Under the pieces are notes generated by a model. The model worked only from the letters and a program-made list of their open reading frames with translations. It did no database searches and was not told the DNA's origin. From Chlorobiota bacterium (lineage in GTDB: Bacteria > Bacteroidota > Chlorobiia > Chlorobiales > Chlorobiaceae), in the NCBI GenBank assembly GCA_016868665.1, contig VGGK01000009.1, positions 1 through 64,000 of the forward strand: a stretch of DNA of 64,000 nt. Reading direction: 5' to 3'. How positions within the stretch are numbered: position 1 is the stretch's first letter; every line of letters begins with the position of its first letter. Made by a program: the position numbers and the translations under genes. This document shows positions 52,175 through 62,956 of this stretch, one piece after another.

Positions 52175-52912
52175 ATGCTTGAAGGAAAAATTGCAGTAGT
52201 GACCGGCGCAGCCAGAGGAATCGGACAGGCGATTGCTTTTGATCTTGCCGCAAAAGGTGCAGGAGTGGTCGTATGCGATATCAGGGAGGAGTGGCTTGCG
52301 GAGACAGCAGAAGGAGTTCGGAATCTTGGTCGCGACGTCTGGTGCCGGGAACTCGATGTTACCAATACGGAAGCGGTGCAGAAGGTTTTCAGCGAAATTG
52401 CCGAAACGACAGGAAGAATCGATATTCTCGTCAACAACGCAGGCATCACCCGTGACGGCCTTCTTATGAGAATGAGCGAGGAGGATTGGGATGCGGTTCT
52501 GACGGTAAACCTGAAAGGGACTTTTGCCTGTACAAAAGCCGTTACCAGGATCATGATGAAACAGCGCTCCGGAGCAATCGTCAACATCGCTTCGGTCATC
52601 GGACTCATGGGAAATGCCGGACAGGCGAACTACGCGGCATCGAAAGGAGGCGTCATCTCTTTCACAAAATCGGTCGCCAAAGAGTTTGCGTCCCGCAATA
52701 TCCGCGTCAACGCAGTCGCTCCGGGGTTCATCGCATCAAAAATGACCGATGCGCTCTCCGAAGATGTAAGAAACAAGATGCTCGATGTTATTCCGCTTGC
52801 CAGATTCGGTCAGCCGGAAGATGTGGCAAGGGTAGTATCATTCCTTGCGGGCAATGATGCGGCTTACATTACCGGGGAGGTGATAAACATCAGCGGCGGC
52901 ATGGTCATGTAG
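52175..52912 (+). CDS. fabG: 3-oxoacyl-ACP reductase
   Basis: NADPH-dependent reduction of 3-oxoacyl-ACP. The 245-residue SDR has TGAARGIG (10-17), NNAG, and the triad S140, Y153, K157. I start at [11 protein letters not shown]; an in-frame upstream start overlapping fabD by four bases is possible but adds non-family residues. Confidence 0.97.
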   Translation: MLEGKIAVVTGAARGIGQAIAFDLAAKGAGVVVCDIREEWLAETAEGVRNLGRDVWCRELDVTNTEAVQKVFSEIAETTGRIDILVNNAGITRDGLLMRMSEEDWDAVLTVNLKGTFACTKAVTRIMMKQRSGAIVNIASVIGLMGNAGQANYAASKGGVISFTKSVAKEFASRNIRVNAVAPGFIASKMTDALSEDVRNKMLDVIPLARFGQPEDVARVVSFLAGNDAAYITGEVINISGGMVM

Positions 52913-53006
52913 AATGCGCTGTTTGAGTAAGCTTTTTTTCTTTGTATATTTATAGACACTTTCATTTTTTTATCCACAACAAACCATCAAACAGGAGAAC
53001 AGAGCA

Positions 53007-53243
53007 ATGAGCGAAGCTGAAATTAAAGACAAGGTGTACGATATTATTGTCAGTAAAATGGGCGTCAATAAAGACCAGATCAAACCCGAATCGAAGTTTT
53101 CCGATGACCTTGGCGCAGACTCTCTCGATACCGTTGAACTGATCATGGAACTCGAGAACGAATTCGGCGTTCAGATCCCGGATGAAGATGCGGAGAAAAT
53201 CAGCACCGTACAGCAGGCAATAGATTACATCGCCAAAAAGTAA
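53007..53243 (+). CDS. acpP: acyl carrier protein
   Basis: A 78-residue acidic carrier of growing acyl chains. The phosphopantetheine attachment site is S39 in [13 protein letters not shown]. It is preceded by AGGAGAA and by a 94-bp spacer rich in T, which may hold an extra promoter for this highly expressed gene. Confidence 0.98.
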   Translation: MSEAEIKDKVYDIIVSKMGVNKDQIKPESKFSDDLGADSLDTVELIMELENEFGVQIPDEDAEKISTVQQAIDYIAKK

Positions 53244-53262
53244 TTACTCCACCAGGGATCAT

Positions 53263-54546
53263 TTGAGTACCCGGAACAACGAAACGAACACACAACAGAT
53301 GGGTCAGGAACGCAAAAGAGTTGTCGTTACAGGAATCGGGGTACTGTCTCCGATAGGCCTCAGCAAAGAAGAGTTCTGGACCTCCCTGGTTCATGGCAGA
53401 AGCGGAGCTGCACCGATAACCTATTTCGACACTGCCGGCTTTGCCACAACCTTTGCATGCGAGTTGAAAAACTTTTCTGCGGCCGATTACATGGACAGGA
53501 AATCAGCCGATCGCATGGATCCATACTGTCAATATGCCGTTATTGCCGCAGAACAGGCCCTGAACGATTCGGGGCTTGACCTGCAGGCAATCGATCCGCT
53601 CCGGATCGGTGTTGTTCATGGCTCAGGCATCGGAGGAATGACAACCTATGACCAGCAGTTCAGAGCCTATCTCGAACGCGGACCCAGAAGGATCAGCCCG
53701 TTCTTCATTCCGATGCTTATCCCGGACATCGCAGCAGGGCAGATTTCCATGAAATTCGGCCTGATGGGTCCGAACCATGCGACGGCATCCGCCTGCGCGA
53801 CGTCTCTGCACGCCATAATCGACGCATGGATGATACTTCAGCTCGGCATGGCAGACTATATGATCTGCGGAGGCTCGGAAGCACCCATCACGCAGATGAG
53901 CGTCGGAGGCTTCAATGCGGCGCGTGCCCTTTCGACGGCAAATGAACATCCCGAGACAGCGTCACGACCTTACGACCGCGATCGTGACGGATTCGTCATG
54001 GGAGAAGGTGCTGGTTCTCTTGTGCTTGAAACTTACGAATCCGCAGTAGCGCGCGGCGCGAAAATCTATTGCGAAATCGCCGGTGTCGGAGCAACTGCCG
54101 ATGCTTACCACCTGACTGCCCCCCACCCGGAAGGGGCCGGCGCGGTCAATGCGATGAAGGCTGCGCTATCCGTTGCCGGAATCGGACCTGAAGGAATCGA
54201 CTATATCAACACCCACGGTACCGCTACGCCGCTTGGCGACATTGCCGAAATCACGGCAATCAAGAAAGTTTTCGGCGAACATGCAGCCAAACTCAGCATC
54301 AGCTCGTCGAAATCCATGACAGGCCACCTGCTCGGCGCAGCAGGCGTCGTAGAGTCCATTGTGTGCATTCTTGCAATGCAGAATGCAATGGTGCCGCCGA
54401 CAATCAACAACGAAAATCTCGATCCGGAAATCGATCTCGATGTAACGCCGAACCATCCGAAACAGCGAATCATCAACTATGCGCTCAATAACGGGTTCGG
54501 ATTCGGGGGTCATAATGCCACACTTATTTTCAAAAATAAGTCATAG
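53263..54546 (+). CDS. fabF: beta-ketoacyl-ACP synthase II
   Basis: Elongates acyl-ACP with malonyl-ACP. From the TTG start at 53263 (preceded by AGGGA) the protein has 427 residues; the first ATG (53299) would remove 12. The active-site cysteine is C178 (TASACATS); the two histidines are in [11 protein letters not shown] and [10 protein letters not shown]. It is 19 bp after acpP and 23 bp before rnc. Confidence 0.96.
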   Translation: MSTRNNETNTQQMGQERKRVVVTGIGVLSPIGLSKEEFWTSLVHGRSGAAPITYFDTAGFATTFACELKNFSAADYMDRKSADRMDPYCQYAVIAAEQALNDSGLDLQAIDPLRIGVVHGSGIGGMTTYDQQFRAYLERGPRRISPFFIPMLIPDIAAGQISMKFGLMGPNHATASACATSLHAIIDAWMILQLGMADYMICGGSEAPITQMSVGGFNAARALSTANEHPETASRPYDRDRDGFVMGEGAGSLVLETYESAVARGAKIYCEIAGVGATADAYHLTAPHPEGAGAVNAMKAALSVAGIGPEGIDYINTHGTATPLGDIAEITAIKKVFGEHAAKLSISSSKSMTGHLLGAAGVVESIVCILAMQNAMVPPTINNENLDPEIDLDVTPNHPKQRIINYALNNGFGFGGHNATLIFKNKS

Positions 54547-54569
54547 TATCCTAATGTGACACTCCGCTT

Positions 54570-55403
54570 ATGGAGCAGTTCTGGCAGAAACTGACCGGAT
54601 TCGCCTTCAACCGTGCTCAATCTTCCGAAAATGGCGAAGCTGATTCCTATCGGAACAGAACAAATCTGCTGCCGGAAAACCTTCGTACGTTAATCGACAG
54701 TGTTGCCGGAGGAACCGGCAATAATCCGGAAATCTATCTGACAGCGTTTACTCACCGCTCCGTTACCCACGATCCCCGAACTGCCGACACTCAGTCCAAT
54801 CAGCGACTGGAATTTCTCGGCGATGCGGTGCTCGATCTCGTCATTTCGGAATATCTCTACCGCCTTTTTCCGGAAAGCTCCGAAGGTGAACTTTCGAACA
54901 ACCGGGCAAAAATCGTCAATCGAAAATCCCTCGCCGGATTCGCCGGAAGCATGGGACTCGCCGAATACCTCGTTATCGGAGAGTCCGCTGACAACGAAAA
55001 AATCAGAACCAGCGAATCGGCTCTGGCAGACGTTTTCGAATCGCTGACCGGAGCTATTTATCTCGACAAAGGGCTTGAGGCCGCTCGTTCCTTCGTCATG
55101 CAACAGGTGATCGGACATGTGAATTTCCAGACAATCGTTGCTGCAGAACACAATTATAAAAGCCGCCTGATAGAATATACCCAGTCCCGTCACATGGCTC
55201 CTCCCGTTTATACCGTCATTGCCGCAGAAGGTGCTGAACACGAGAAAATTTTCACTGTGGAGGTTACCTGCGAAGGCCGTACGTACGGAAAGGGTACCGC
55301 ACAGAGAAAAAAGGATGCCGAACAGTTCGCGGCAAAAGAAACCATGGAGCTATTGGCAAACGAGGAACACGAAGCAGATACACGGAAAGCATCCGATATC
55401 TGA
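54570..55403 (+). CDS. rnc: ribonuclease III
   Basis: Cleaves double-stranded RNA in rRNA and mRNA processing. The 277 residues have an N-terminal extension (1-35), the endonuclease domain with signature RLEFLGDAVLDL (79-90) and a C-terminal dsRNA-binding domain (about 190-262). The acpP-fabF-rnc order is widespread; it closes the lipid operon here. Confidence 0.97.
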   Translation: MEQFWQKLTGFAFNRAQSSENGEADSYRNRTNLLPENLRTLIDSVAGGTGNNPEIYLTAFTHRSVTHDPRTADTQSNQRLEFLGDAVLDLVISEYLYRLFPESSEGELSNNRAKIVNRKSLAGFAGSMGLAEYLVIGESADNEKIRTSESALADVFESLTGAIYLDKGLEAARSFVMQQVIGHVNFQTIVAAEHNYKSRLIEYTQSRHMAPPVYTVIAAEGAEHEKIFTVEVTCEGRTYGKGTAQRKKDAEQFAAKETMELLANEEHEADTRKASDI

Positions 55404-55506
55404 AGCAATCTTCCATGACAACCTCCCGCAAGTTTGAGCATTTCGCCGCCGTGATCTATATTGCTTATCATTTCAAGCCTCAGACCACTTCACGACGCTG
55501 CGCACC

Positions 55507-56967
55507 ATGAGAGAACAACTGATTTTCAACTTGTCCAGAGAGGGCCGTAAAGGATACAGCCTCGCACCGAACGACATTCGGGAACTGACACCGGAAGAGA
55601 CCTTGCCGGCCGAATTCCTGAGAAAAGAGCCCGCAGACCTTCCCGAAATCCCGGAAAGCGAGGTAGTCAGGCATTTTATCCGGCTTTCCAATCTGAACTA
55701 CCATGTCGATAAAAACATGTACCCTCTCGGCAGCTGCACAATGAAGTACAATCCGAAAGTGAACGATGCAGCTTGCGATCTTGCAGGCTTCAGCGAACTT
55801 CACCCGCTTCAGCCTGAAAAAACTGTTCAGGGTGCCCTGCAGATGATGTACGAGCTAAGCGGCATGCTTGCCGAAATCGCCGGAATGGCAGCCGTCAGCC
55901 TGCAGCCGGCCGCTGGCGCCCATGGAGAACTTGCCGGAATACTCCTGATAAGAAAATATCATGAGGCAAGAGGCTCGAAACGCACGAAACTTCTCGTCGT
56001 AGACTCGGCTCACGGTACCAACCCGGCATCTGCAGCAATTGCAGGTTACTCGATCGTATCTGTAAAAAGCGCTTCAGACGGAAGGACCGACCTCGCCGAC
56101 CTCAGGGAAAAACTTGACGACGATGTAGCGGCCATCATGCTCACCAATCCTAATACCATAGGGCTGTTTGAAAAGGAAATCCTCGAAATAGAACGCATGG
56201 TGCATGAAAACGGCAGCCTGCTCTACATGGACGGCGCGAACATGAATGCGCTGCTCGGCATTACCCGCCCAGGCGACATGGGATTTGACGTCGTGCACTA
56301 CAATCTCCATAAATCCTTTTCGGCGCCGCACGGAGGAGGAGGACCCGGAAGCGGACCGGTCGGTGTCAGCGAAAAACTGATTCCCTATCTTCCCGTACCG
56401 ATTGTCGAAAAAATCGTCGGCCCTGAAGGAACCGTTTACCGGCTCAATAGCGAATGCTCCGGGAGTATAGGAAGAATGATGAACTTCTACGGCAATTTCG
56501 CTGTACTCATCAGGGCATATACGTACATCAGAATGCTGGGCTCAGAAGGGCTCAGAAGGGTTTCTGAAAACGCCATCATCAATGCGAACTATCTCCTCGG
56601 GCGTCTTGACGAGAGGTACGAGCTGCCCTATCCGAAACCGGTCATGCACGAGTTCTGCCTTTCAGGTGACCGTCAGAAAAAGCAGCACGGGGTCAGAACG
56701 CTTGATATTGCCAAAAGGATTCTCGACTACGGCTTTCATGCCCCTACCATCTATTTCCCGCTGATCGTAAGTGAGGCGCTTATGATCGAACCGACGGAAA
56801 CAGAGACGAGGGAAAGTCTCGACATGTTTGCAGATGCCCTTCTGAGCATTGCCGACGAGGCCGAAACATCTCCGGAACTGGTGCTTTCAGCGCCTGTATC
56901 TACGCCGGTCAAACGCCTCGATGAAGCACAGGCCTCCCGCCAGCTGAACATCTGCTGCCCGGGATAA
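55507..56967 (+). CDS. gcvPB: glycine dehydrogenase (decarboxylating) subunit 2
   Basis: P-protein beta half of the glycine cleavage system. The 486 residues carry the PLP lysine K269 in [16 protein letters not shown] and the glycine-rich loop after it. The two-subunit form of the P-protein is used; the partner gcvPA and other gcv genes are not in this window. Confidence 0.96.
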   Translation: MREQLIFNLSREGRKGYSLAPNDIRELTPEETLPAEFLRKEPADLPEIPESEVVRHFIRLSNLNYHVDKNMYPLGSCTMKYNPKVNDAACDLAGFSELHPLQPEKTVQGALQMMYELSGMLAEIAGMAAVSLQPAAGAHGELAGILLIRKYHEARGSKRTKLLVVDSAHGTNPASAAIAGYSIVSVKSASDGRTDLADLREKLDDDVAAIMLTNPNTIGLFEKEILEIERMVHENGSLLYMDGANMNALLGITRPGDMGFDVVHYNLHKSFSAPHGGGGPGSGPVGVSEKLIPYLPVPIVEKIVGPEGTVYRLNSECSGSIGRMMNFYGNFAVLIRAYTYIRMLGSEGLRRVSENAIINANYLLGRLDERYELPYPKPVMHEFCLSGDRQKKQHGVRTLDIAKRILDYGFHAPTIYFPLIVSEALMIEPTETETRESLDMFADALLSIADEAETSPELVLSAPVSTPVKRLDEAQASRQLNICCPG

Positions 56968-57092
56968 ATCACTCTCCGCTGCCTTGACGGGTCGGAAATA
57001 ATCGCGTCAGGAGTGGAGATGTAACGAAAAGTTCACAGAGGGCATTTTGCTGCGGCAGTATCCGGAGGTATACTCTAACAAAAACCGGGAAA

Positions 57093-57605
57093 ATGTCCTT
57101 GCTCAGTTCAAAAGTTCTGATACTGAACAGCAGTTACGAACCCTTGAGCATCTGCGATGCCCAGAAGGCCGTTCTGCTGCTGTTCTGCGGAAAAGCCGTA
57201 CCTGTTGCGGACCATCCTGAACATGTGGTCTGTACGGTCTCCCGCCGTTTCCCGCTTCCGAGCATCGTGCGCCTTAACGTATTTGTGCGGGTTCCGTTCA
57301 AACGCATAATGCTGAACAGGAAAAATGTGCTCCGGCGGGATGCTTTCCGATGCCAATACTGCGGACGCGGTGATCTTGACCTGACGGTCGATCATATGCT
57401 CCCGCGATCCCGAGGCGGTGAGGACTCCTGGGAAAATCTCATTACCGCCTGCTATCGCTGCAATACGAAAAAAGGAAACAGAACACCGGCAGAAGCCGGG
57501 ATGACTCCACTCTCCAGACCGGTTCGGCCAAACCACATCATCTTCATGCAGCAGTTCACAGCTGCGGTTTCGGAGGATTGGAAACCCTATCTGTTCATGA
57601 GCTGA
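57093..57605 (+). CDS. HNH endonuclease family protein
   Basis: A 170-residue protein with a C-terminal HNH domain: C87-x2-C90, D100-H101, N115 and C120-x2-C123, so both zinc pairs and the catalytic His are present. The N-terminal half ([18 protein letters not shown]) is the conserved region of a widely distributed chromosomal HNH family of unknown role, often found outside mobile elements. It ends 27 bp before the deaminase gene on the same strand. Confidence 0.85.
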   Translation: MSLLSSKVLILNSSYEPLSICDAQKAVLLLFCGKAVPVADHPEHVVCTVSRRFPLPSIVRLNVFVRVPFKRIMLNRKNVLRRDAFRCQYCGRGDLDLTVDHMLPRSRGGEDSWENLITACYRCNTKKGNRTPAEAGMTPLSRPVRPNHIIFMQQFTAAVSEDWKPYLFMS

Positions 57606-57631
57606 ACGCCCCGATCGAAATACGAGCATTT

Positions 57632-58213
57632 ATGATCTTCTGCAATACCATCGGCATACTGCCCCGTCCTGTCAGGACTTTTCTTGAAACGCTGCCTGAA
57701 TGCATAGCGGAAGAACGGCAACGCATGCTTGCAGTGGTCGAACTATCCCGATTGAACGCCGTTCATCGAACGGGAGGGCCATTCGGCGCCGCAGTCTTTG
57801 AATCGGCAACCGGCCGGCTGATTGCTGCAGGCGTCAACCTCGTGGTCGAAAGCCGCTGCTCCCACGCCCATGCGGAAATGGTTGCGCTGGCCGCCGCAGA
57901 GCAACGATTCGAGACCTTCGATCTCGGAAAACATCACACCACTCTTGAGCTGGTCACATCAACCGAACCCTGCGCAATGTGTTTCGGTGCGATCATCTGG
58001 TCGGGAATCAGGAGGATCGTAACGGGAGCAACCGGCAGCGACGCAGAAGAAGCCGGGTTCGACGAAGGTCCGAAACCGGCAGACTGGAAAGCGTGTCTCG
58101 AACATCGCGGAATCTCCGTAATGACGGAACATTGCAGAACCGAAGCACGCGAGGTACTCATGAGTTACCGCGATACCGGAGGCATCATCTATAATCCGCA
58201 GCGAACCATGTAG
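57632..58213 (+). CDS. nucleoside/guanine deaminase family protein
   Basis: A 193-residue zinc deaminase of the cytidine/guanine-deaminase superfamily. The zinc site is H80-A81-E82 with P113-C114-x2-C117. The ending of the protein (ISVMTEHCRTEAREVL) is closer to guanine deaminase than to tRNA adenosine deaminase, but the substrate is not certain. I start at 57632; an in-frame ATG at 57578 would overlap the HNH gene. Confidence 0.85.
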   Translation: MIFCNTIGILPRPVRTFLETLPECIAEERQRMLAVVELSRLNAVHRTGGPFGAAVFESATGRLIAAGVNLVVESRCSHAHAEMVALAAAEQRFETFDLGKHHTTLELVTSTEPCAMCFGAIIWSGIRRIVTGATGSDAEEAGFDEGPKPADWKACLEHRGISVMTEHCRTEAREVLMSYRDTGGIIYNPQRTM

Positions 58214-58225
58214 CACGGCTTTGTC

Positions 58226-59320
58226 TCACAGGGTCATTTCGCCGCAGATGAGCGTCTCGATACCCTTTTCCACGTAATCCGTCCCGCGCCCTTCGACAAG
58301 AGCCTTTCCCGTAAGACAGATAAGTTTGGCAAGAGCTGCTTCCGCAGTAAGATCGTGACCGCAGACAGCATGCGCACGTTGCTGCAGCAGGTAACCGGTT
58401 TCATAGTTCTTCATCCGAACTGTGCCCGAAAGCACCTGTGTAGCATCAACTACGACGACACCCTGCTCACGGGCCCGTGCAAGCGCATCGATAAAACCAC
58501 CTGATACCGGAGCATTACCCGAACCGAACGATTTCAGCACGATCCCCCTCAACCTGGGCGAAAGGGAAAGCAAAGCGTCGATCATACCGGCAGGTATTCC
58601 CGGAAAAAGCGTCAACGCAACGACGCAATAGTCCGCCATCACCTGCCGAAGCAGAGAGAGTTCCTTAAGCCGGGCAATCCTGTTCAGAGGATCGTCAAGC
58701 GATACAGCAGAAGCCGGCGGATCAAGATGCAGTGAACGGTTGATGACAATCTCCGTGCCGGCTCGTCCCAGCTCGGGATAATTCGGAGATGCAAATGCTG
58801 TGAATGAACGGGCATCGACTTTCACTGACCGGTTTCCCCTCAACAGCAGGTGATCGAAAAACAGCGAGACCTCGGGAATATCGAAGGTGGCCGCAAGAAT
58901 GACGGAAGTCAGAAGGTTCTGTGCGGCATCGCTCCTCTCCTGAAAGAGAGGCAGCTGTGAACCGGTAAAAACAACAGGCCTGGAGAGGCCTTGCAGCAGG
59001 AAAGAGAGTGCCGAAGTGCTCCACGACATGGTATCGGTCCCATGAAGGATCACGAAACCGTCATATCGTTCATAACGTTCGAGGACCCAGGAGGCCATAG
59101 CAAGCCAGTCGATCGGAACAAGATCGGAACTGTCTGCCGGCCGGCTTATCCATTCGATGCGGCAGACTATCTCATTACCTCCCACGCGCAATGCTCCGCC
59201 GCTGTACCACGGAATCGCATTGAACCTCTCCCTGAATATTTCGCCGGGCACCGGAGCAAGCGGAAAGCCATCACATCCGATAGTGCCCCCGGTATAGAGC
59301 AATGCCACTTTTTTGCGCAT
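58226..59320 (-). CDS. ansA: type I L-asparaginase
   Basis: Hydrolyses asparagine to aspartate and ammonia in the cytoplasm. The 364 residues have the N-terminal nucleophile motif LLYTGGTIG (T13) and the second signature ILHGTDTMSWS. I start at MRKKVALL; the upstream extension looks non-coding. No signal peptide is seen, which fits the type I form. The N-terminal half may also act on other amides. Confidence 0.9.
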   Translation of the reverse strand: MRKKVALLYTGGTIGCDGFPLAPVPGEIFRERFNAIPWYSGGALRVGGNEIVCRIEWISRPADSSDLVPIDWLAMASWVLERYERYDGFVILHGTDTMSWSTSALSFLLQGLSRPVVFTGSQLPLFQERSDAAQNLLTSVILAATFDIPEVSLFFDHLLLRGNRSVKVDARSFTAFASPNYPELGRAGTEIVINRSLHLDPPASAVSLDDPLNRIARLKELSLLRQVMADYCVVALTLFPGIPAGMIDALLSLSPRLRGIVLKSFGSGNAPVSGGFIDALARAREQGVVVVDATQVLSGTVRMKNYETGYLLQQRAHAVCGHDLTAEAALAKLICLTGKALVEGRGTDYVEKGIETLICGEMTL

Positions 59321-59535
59321 AAAGATTTTAATTCCTGTTACAAAAAAGTCGGAACGATCCCGTCCCGATAAACAGCTGAAGCGCTTTCGATTCCGGACTA
59401 CACCCGGCAATATAGACAGAAACACAGCGCACTGAAAACGCATCCGCCTGCATGAAAAAAAACCGCATGTACCGATTCATCCCTTTTTTTTGTATTCTTT
59501 TCAAAACAGAATCGACAACCGGCAAACTCCGCATC

Positions 59536-61290
59536 ATGACCATTGCAACCCGAATAACCTCTGCCCTGCTTTCAATTGCACTGATGTTTTCCGTTGCAGC
59601 AATGCCTTCGGATGCGAAGCCGAAACCTTCTCTAAAAAAATGGCAGGCCCAGTACATTTTCAATCGAAAGGATTCCGGCATCGAAAAAGAGCTTGATCGG
59701 ATGACGATCGAAGAAAAAACAGGCCAGATGATCATTGCGCAGACCGAAAGCCGATACAACAGCGCTGGAGATGCAAATTACCTGCAGCTGCAGCGGCTTG
59801 TAAGAGAAGGAAAGGTTGGCGGCATCATGTTCATGAAAGGCGAGGCGTTCAGCGCTGCCATGATGGCAAACAGTTTCCAGGCCATAGCTCCTCGACCGCT
59901 GCTTATGAGCGCAGACATGGAACGAGGCCTTGCAATGCGGCTTTCCGGCGCAACGGAATTTCCTCCGAATATGGCCCTGGCCGCCGCTAACGACCCGAAA
60001 CTCGCCTTCTCCATGGCAAAAGCCATTTCCAGCGAAGCCCGCACTGTCGGCATTCACCAGAGTTATTCTCCGAATGTCGATCTCAACATCAATCCTGCAA
60101 ATCCCGTCATCAACACCCGCTCGTTCGGTGACAATATCGAACAGGCAGTAACCATGAGCAATGCCATGATCGAAGGGCTGCAATCCCATGGCATGATTGC
60201 GACAGCAAAACATTTTCCCGGACATGGAGACGTCACGGTTGACAGTCATCTGGCGCTCCCCGTCCTCAGTGCCGGCAGACAGCGGCTCTTCGACTACGAA
60301 CTCAAGCCCTTCAAAGCCGCTATCGATCATGGAGTCATCAGCATCATGACCGGACATCTTGCCGTTCCCGGACTGACCGGCACCATGGAACCTGCATCGG
60401 TTTCCAGAACCATCGTTACCGGCCTTCTGCGTAACGAACTCGGTTTTCAGGGCCTCATCATCACCGACGCGCTGAACATGAAAGCGCTCTACAATGGCAA
60501 TAACGTGCAGGAAATATCCGTCAAAGCCGTACAGGCGGGCAACGACCTGCTGCTTTTTTCTCCGGACCCCGAGCAGACACATTCGGCAATCGTCCAGGCC
60601 GTAAGAGAAAACAAAATTCCGGAGGAGCAGATCAATGCGTCGGTCAGACGCATTCTCAAGATCAAAAAATGGCTCAATCTTGAAGGGAACAAGCTGATCG
60701 ATCTCAACAGGGTGCCGTTTGCCATAAGTCCCGAATCGCACAGGAACCTTGCAAAAGAAATATCCTCCCGTTCCGTAACCCTGATAAGGCAGGATCCTCG
60801 TCACCTCCCTCTGAGAACCAATGGAGGAGCAAGCCGGATGCTCAACATCATCCTGCAGGATAAAAACAATCCTGAAACCGGCAGACAGTATGCTGAAATG
60901 CTGGGGCGCACATTCCCGGCTACGACAGTAAGAATCGATCCCAAAACCGATTCGGTCTCCTATACAGCGATCAGGGAAGCAGCAACAGGCGCCGATGCCG
61001 TTATCATTTCCTCATATGTCCAGGTCTTTTCAGGATCCGGGACACTCCGGATCAGCGGTGAACAACAACGGTTCCTGCAGACGCTCTCCCGCTCGCTTCC
61101 TCCTGAAAAACCTCTGATCTTCGTATCATTCGGAACGCCATACCTCATCAGCGCATTCCCTGACATACGGACTGCAGTAAGCACCTACTCATCGAACTCC
61201 GCAAGCGAGGATGCGGTTATCCGGCTGCTCAAGGGAGAACTTGGCGCTACGGGAAAACTTCCCGTTTCGCTTTACGGGACAATGCAGTAA
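59536..61290 (+). CDS. secreted family 3 beta-N-acetylglucosaminidase-like hydrolase
   Basis: Probably cleaves GlcNAc from peptidoglycan fragments in the periplasm. The 584 residues start with a signal peptide (1-27; ITSALLSIALMFSVAA hydrophobic core). The GH3 N-terminal domain has KHFPGHGDVTVDSH (225-238) and likely nucleophile D311 in IITDALNM; a GH3 C-terminal domain follows (about 400-580). The KHFPGHG loop is the NagZ signature, with His acting in acid/base catalysis. I chose the start that gives a good signal sequence. It stands before bchZ without a functional link. Confidence 0.9.
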   Translation: MTIATRITSALLSIALMFSVAAMPSDAKPKPSLKKWQAQYIFNRKDSGIEKELDRMTIEEKTGQMIIAQTESRYNSAGDANYLQLQRLVREGKVGGIMFMKGEAFSAAMMANSFQAIAPRPLLMSADMERGLAMRLSGATEFPPNMALAAANDPKLAFSMAKAISSEARTVGIHQSYSPNVDLNINPANPVINTRSFGDNIEQAVTMSNAMIEGLQSHGMIATAKHFPGHGDVTVDSHLALPVLSAGRQRLFDYELKPFKAAIDHGVISIMTGHLAVPGLTGTMEPASVSRTIVTGLLRNELGFQGLIITDALNMKALYNGNNVQEISVKAVQAGNDLLLFSPDPEQTHSAIVQAVRENKIPEEQINASVRRILKIKKWLNLEGNKLIDLNRVPFAISPESHRNLAKEISSRSVTLIRQDPRHLPLRTNGGASRMLNIILQDKNNPETGRQYAEMLGRTFPATTVRIDPKTDSVSYTAIREAATGADAVIISSYVQVFSGSGTLRISGEQQRFLQTLSRSLPPEKPLIFVSFGTPYLISAFPDIRTAVSTYSSNSASEDAVIRLLKGELGATGKLPVSLYGTMQ

Positions 61291-61335
61291 ATGGCCCCCT
61301 GCATCTGATCAAGGAATACATACACAACTGGAACA

Positions 61336-62745
61336 ATGGGAAAAACCGTTCGTGACGAATCGACTGCAAGCGCATACTGGGCTGCGGTCAATACCTTCTG
61401 CTCACTCCGCGACATTCACGTCGTAGCCGACGCTCCGGTGGGCTGTTATAATCTGGTCGGGGTTGCCGTGATGGACTACACTGACGCAATTCCCTACCTT
61501 GAGAATTTTACGCCAACGAGTCTGACCGAAAAAGAGATATCCTCGTCAGGAAGCGCTGAATCCGTGCGAGATATCCTTGACAGACTATCAGCTGCCGACA
61601 GGCACATTGTCCTTGTTTCCAGCGCTGAAAGCGAAATGATCGGCAGCGATCATGAGCGCATGCTTCAAATGCAGTTCCCTGGCGTAACCTTCTTCCCTTC
61701 CAACTCCCTCGGAGAGAATGAATGGCAGGGCAGGGACAGGGCTCTGCAGTGGCTGTTCGGGAAATTCGATGACGGAAAACCGGCCGAAATCGAGAAAGGA
61801 ACTGTCAGCATCATCGGTCCGACTTACGGATGCTTCAACAGTCCTTCGGATCTCGCCGAGATCAAGAGAATCATACAAGGCTGCGGAGCGCGCGTCAACC
61901 TCGTCTATCCGTTTGAAAGCGGACTCTCCGACATTTCTCGCCTGAAAAACTCCGAGGTCATTGTTGTCCTCTATCGCGAATTCGGCAGCACACTTGCCGA
62001 ATCTCTGGGACGTCCGATACTTTTCGCGCCGTTCGGTATCGATGAGACCAGGCAATTCATTGAAGATATCGGCAGACTCACAGGCAATACAGAAAAAGCC
62101 GCATCGTTTCTGCAGGAGGAAAAAAGCGGCACGCTCAAGCCGGTGTGGGACCTCTGGAGAGGTCCGCAGGCTGAATGGTTCCCTACCGTACGTTTCGGCG
62201 TAACCGCAGCAAAAAGCTATGCTCGCGGACTCGAAAAATTTCTTTCCGGAGAGATGGGCATGCAGTGTATCTTCAGCCACGACACACCGACAACCGACAA
62301 TACTCTGCTGCGCGACGAAATAAAGGAAAAACAGCCGCAGTTTCTCTTCGGTCGCATGGCAGACAAGATCTATCTTGCCGAACTCGACTTAAAGACGAAA
62401 TTCATTCCCGCAGGCTTCCCCGGCCCAATTGTCCGCAGGGCTCTTGGTACCCCGTTCATGGGGCACAGCGGCGCGGTTTACCTGCTGCAGGAAATCGTGA
62501 ACGCTCTCTACGACATGCTCTTCAACTTCCTTCCCATACAGAAAAGAAGCATCTCCGCCGAAGAACCGCTGAGGAAAATCGCCTGGACCGGAGAAGCAGA
62601 AGCGCTGCTCAACGATTTGGTGAAAAATGCCCCGTTCATCAGCCAGATATCGTTCGGACGCGAACTTAAAATAAAAGCCGAAACTCTGGCAAGGAAAACC
62701 GGAAAAGAAACCGTAACCGCTGAACTGCTCCGGCACATAGGCTGA
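61336..62745 (+). CDS. bchZ: chlorophyllide a reductase subunit Z
   Basis: With BchX and BchY it reduces the C7-C8 bond of chlorophyllide a on the way to bacteriochlorophyll a. The 469 residues are nitrogenase-like; C37 in APVGCYNL matches the single cluster-ligand Cys of BchZ, and IIGPTYGCFN marks the middle domain. The C-terminal 65 residues form the PCP_red domain shared by BchB and BchZ; the overall length fits BchZ, not BchB (about 525). bchX and bchY are not adjacent in this window. Confidence 0.92.
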   Translation: MGKTVRDESTASAYWAAVNTFCSLRDIHVVADAPVGCYNLVGVAVMDYTDAIPYLENFTPTSLTEKEISSSGSAESVRDILDRLSAADRHIVLVSSAESEMIGSDHERMLQMQFPGVTFFPSNSLGENEWQGRDRALQWLFGKFDDGKPAEIEKGTVSIIGPTYGCFNSPSDLAEIKRIIQGCGARVNLVYPFESGLSDISRLKNSEVIVVLYREFGSTLAESLGRPILFAPFGIDETRQFIEDIGRLTGNTEKAASFLQEEKSGTLKPVWDLWRGPQAEWFPTVRFGVTAAKSYARGLEKFLSGEMGMQCIFSHDTPTTDNTLLRDEIKEKQPQFLFGRMADKIYLAELDLKTKFIPAGFPGPIVRRALGTPFMGHSGAVYLLQEIVNALYDMLFNFLPIQKRSISAEEPLRKIAWTGEAEALLNDLVKNAPFISQISFGRELKIKAETLARKTGKETVTAELLRHIG

Positions 62746-62880
62746 ATTTGCTTTTTCGATATTTTATTCGTATAGTTGAAATCCACTTAACGGTAACGGG
62801 AATTGTCGTGCATAACGACCCGCTCAGCCCTCCCGGCCGTGCAGTACTGACATAAAGAGGCTGGACACAATATTTTTATT

Positions 62881-62895
62881 CTCTCCATCGGAGAG
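62881..62895 (+). other. short hairpin in the thrS leader
   Basis: CTCTCC-ATC-GGAGAG, a perfect 6-bp stem 61 nt before the thrS start. It is too small to call a riboswitch or T-box. The rest of the 211-bp spacer shows no other feature. Confidence 0.35.
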
Positions 62896-62956
62896 ATATT
62901 GCGCTGTATCGGAAAAGCCATCCGGCTGCGCAGCATGACGAAACGACAACAACAGC

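Noticed and set aside
62746-62956. T-box or autoregulatory tRNA-like leader before thrS
   Set aside because: No T-box core sequence, no terminator and no tRNA-Thr-like fold are visible; only a 6-bp hairpin.
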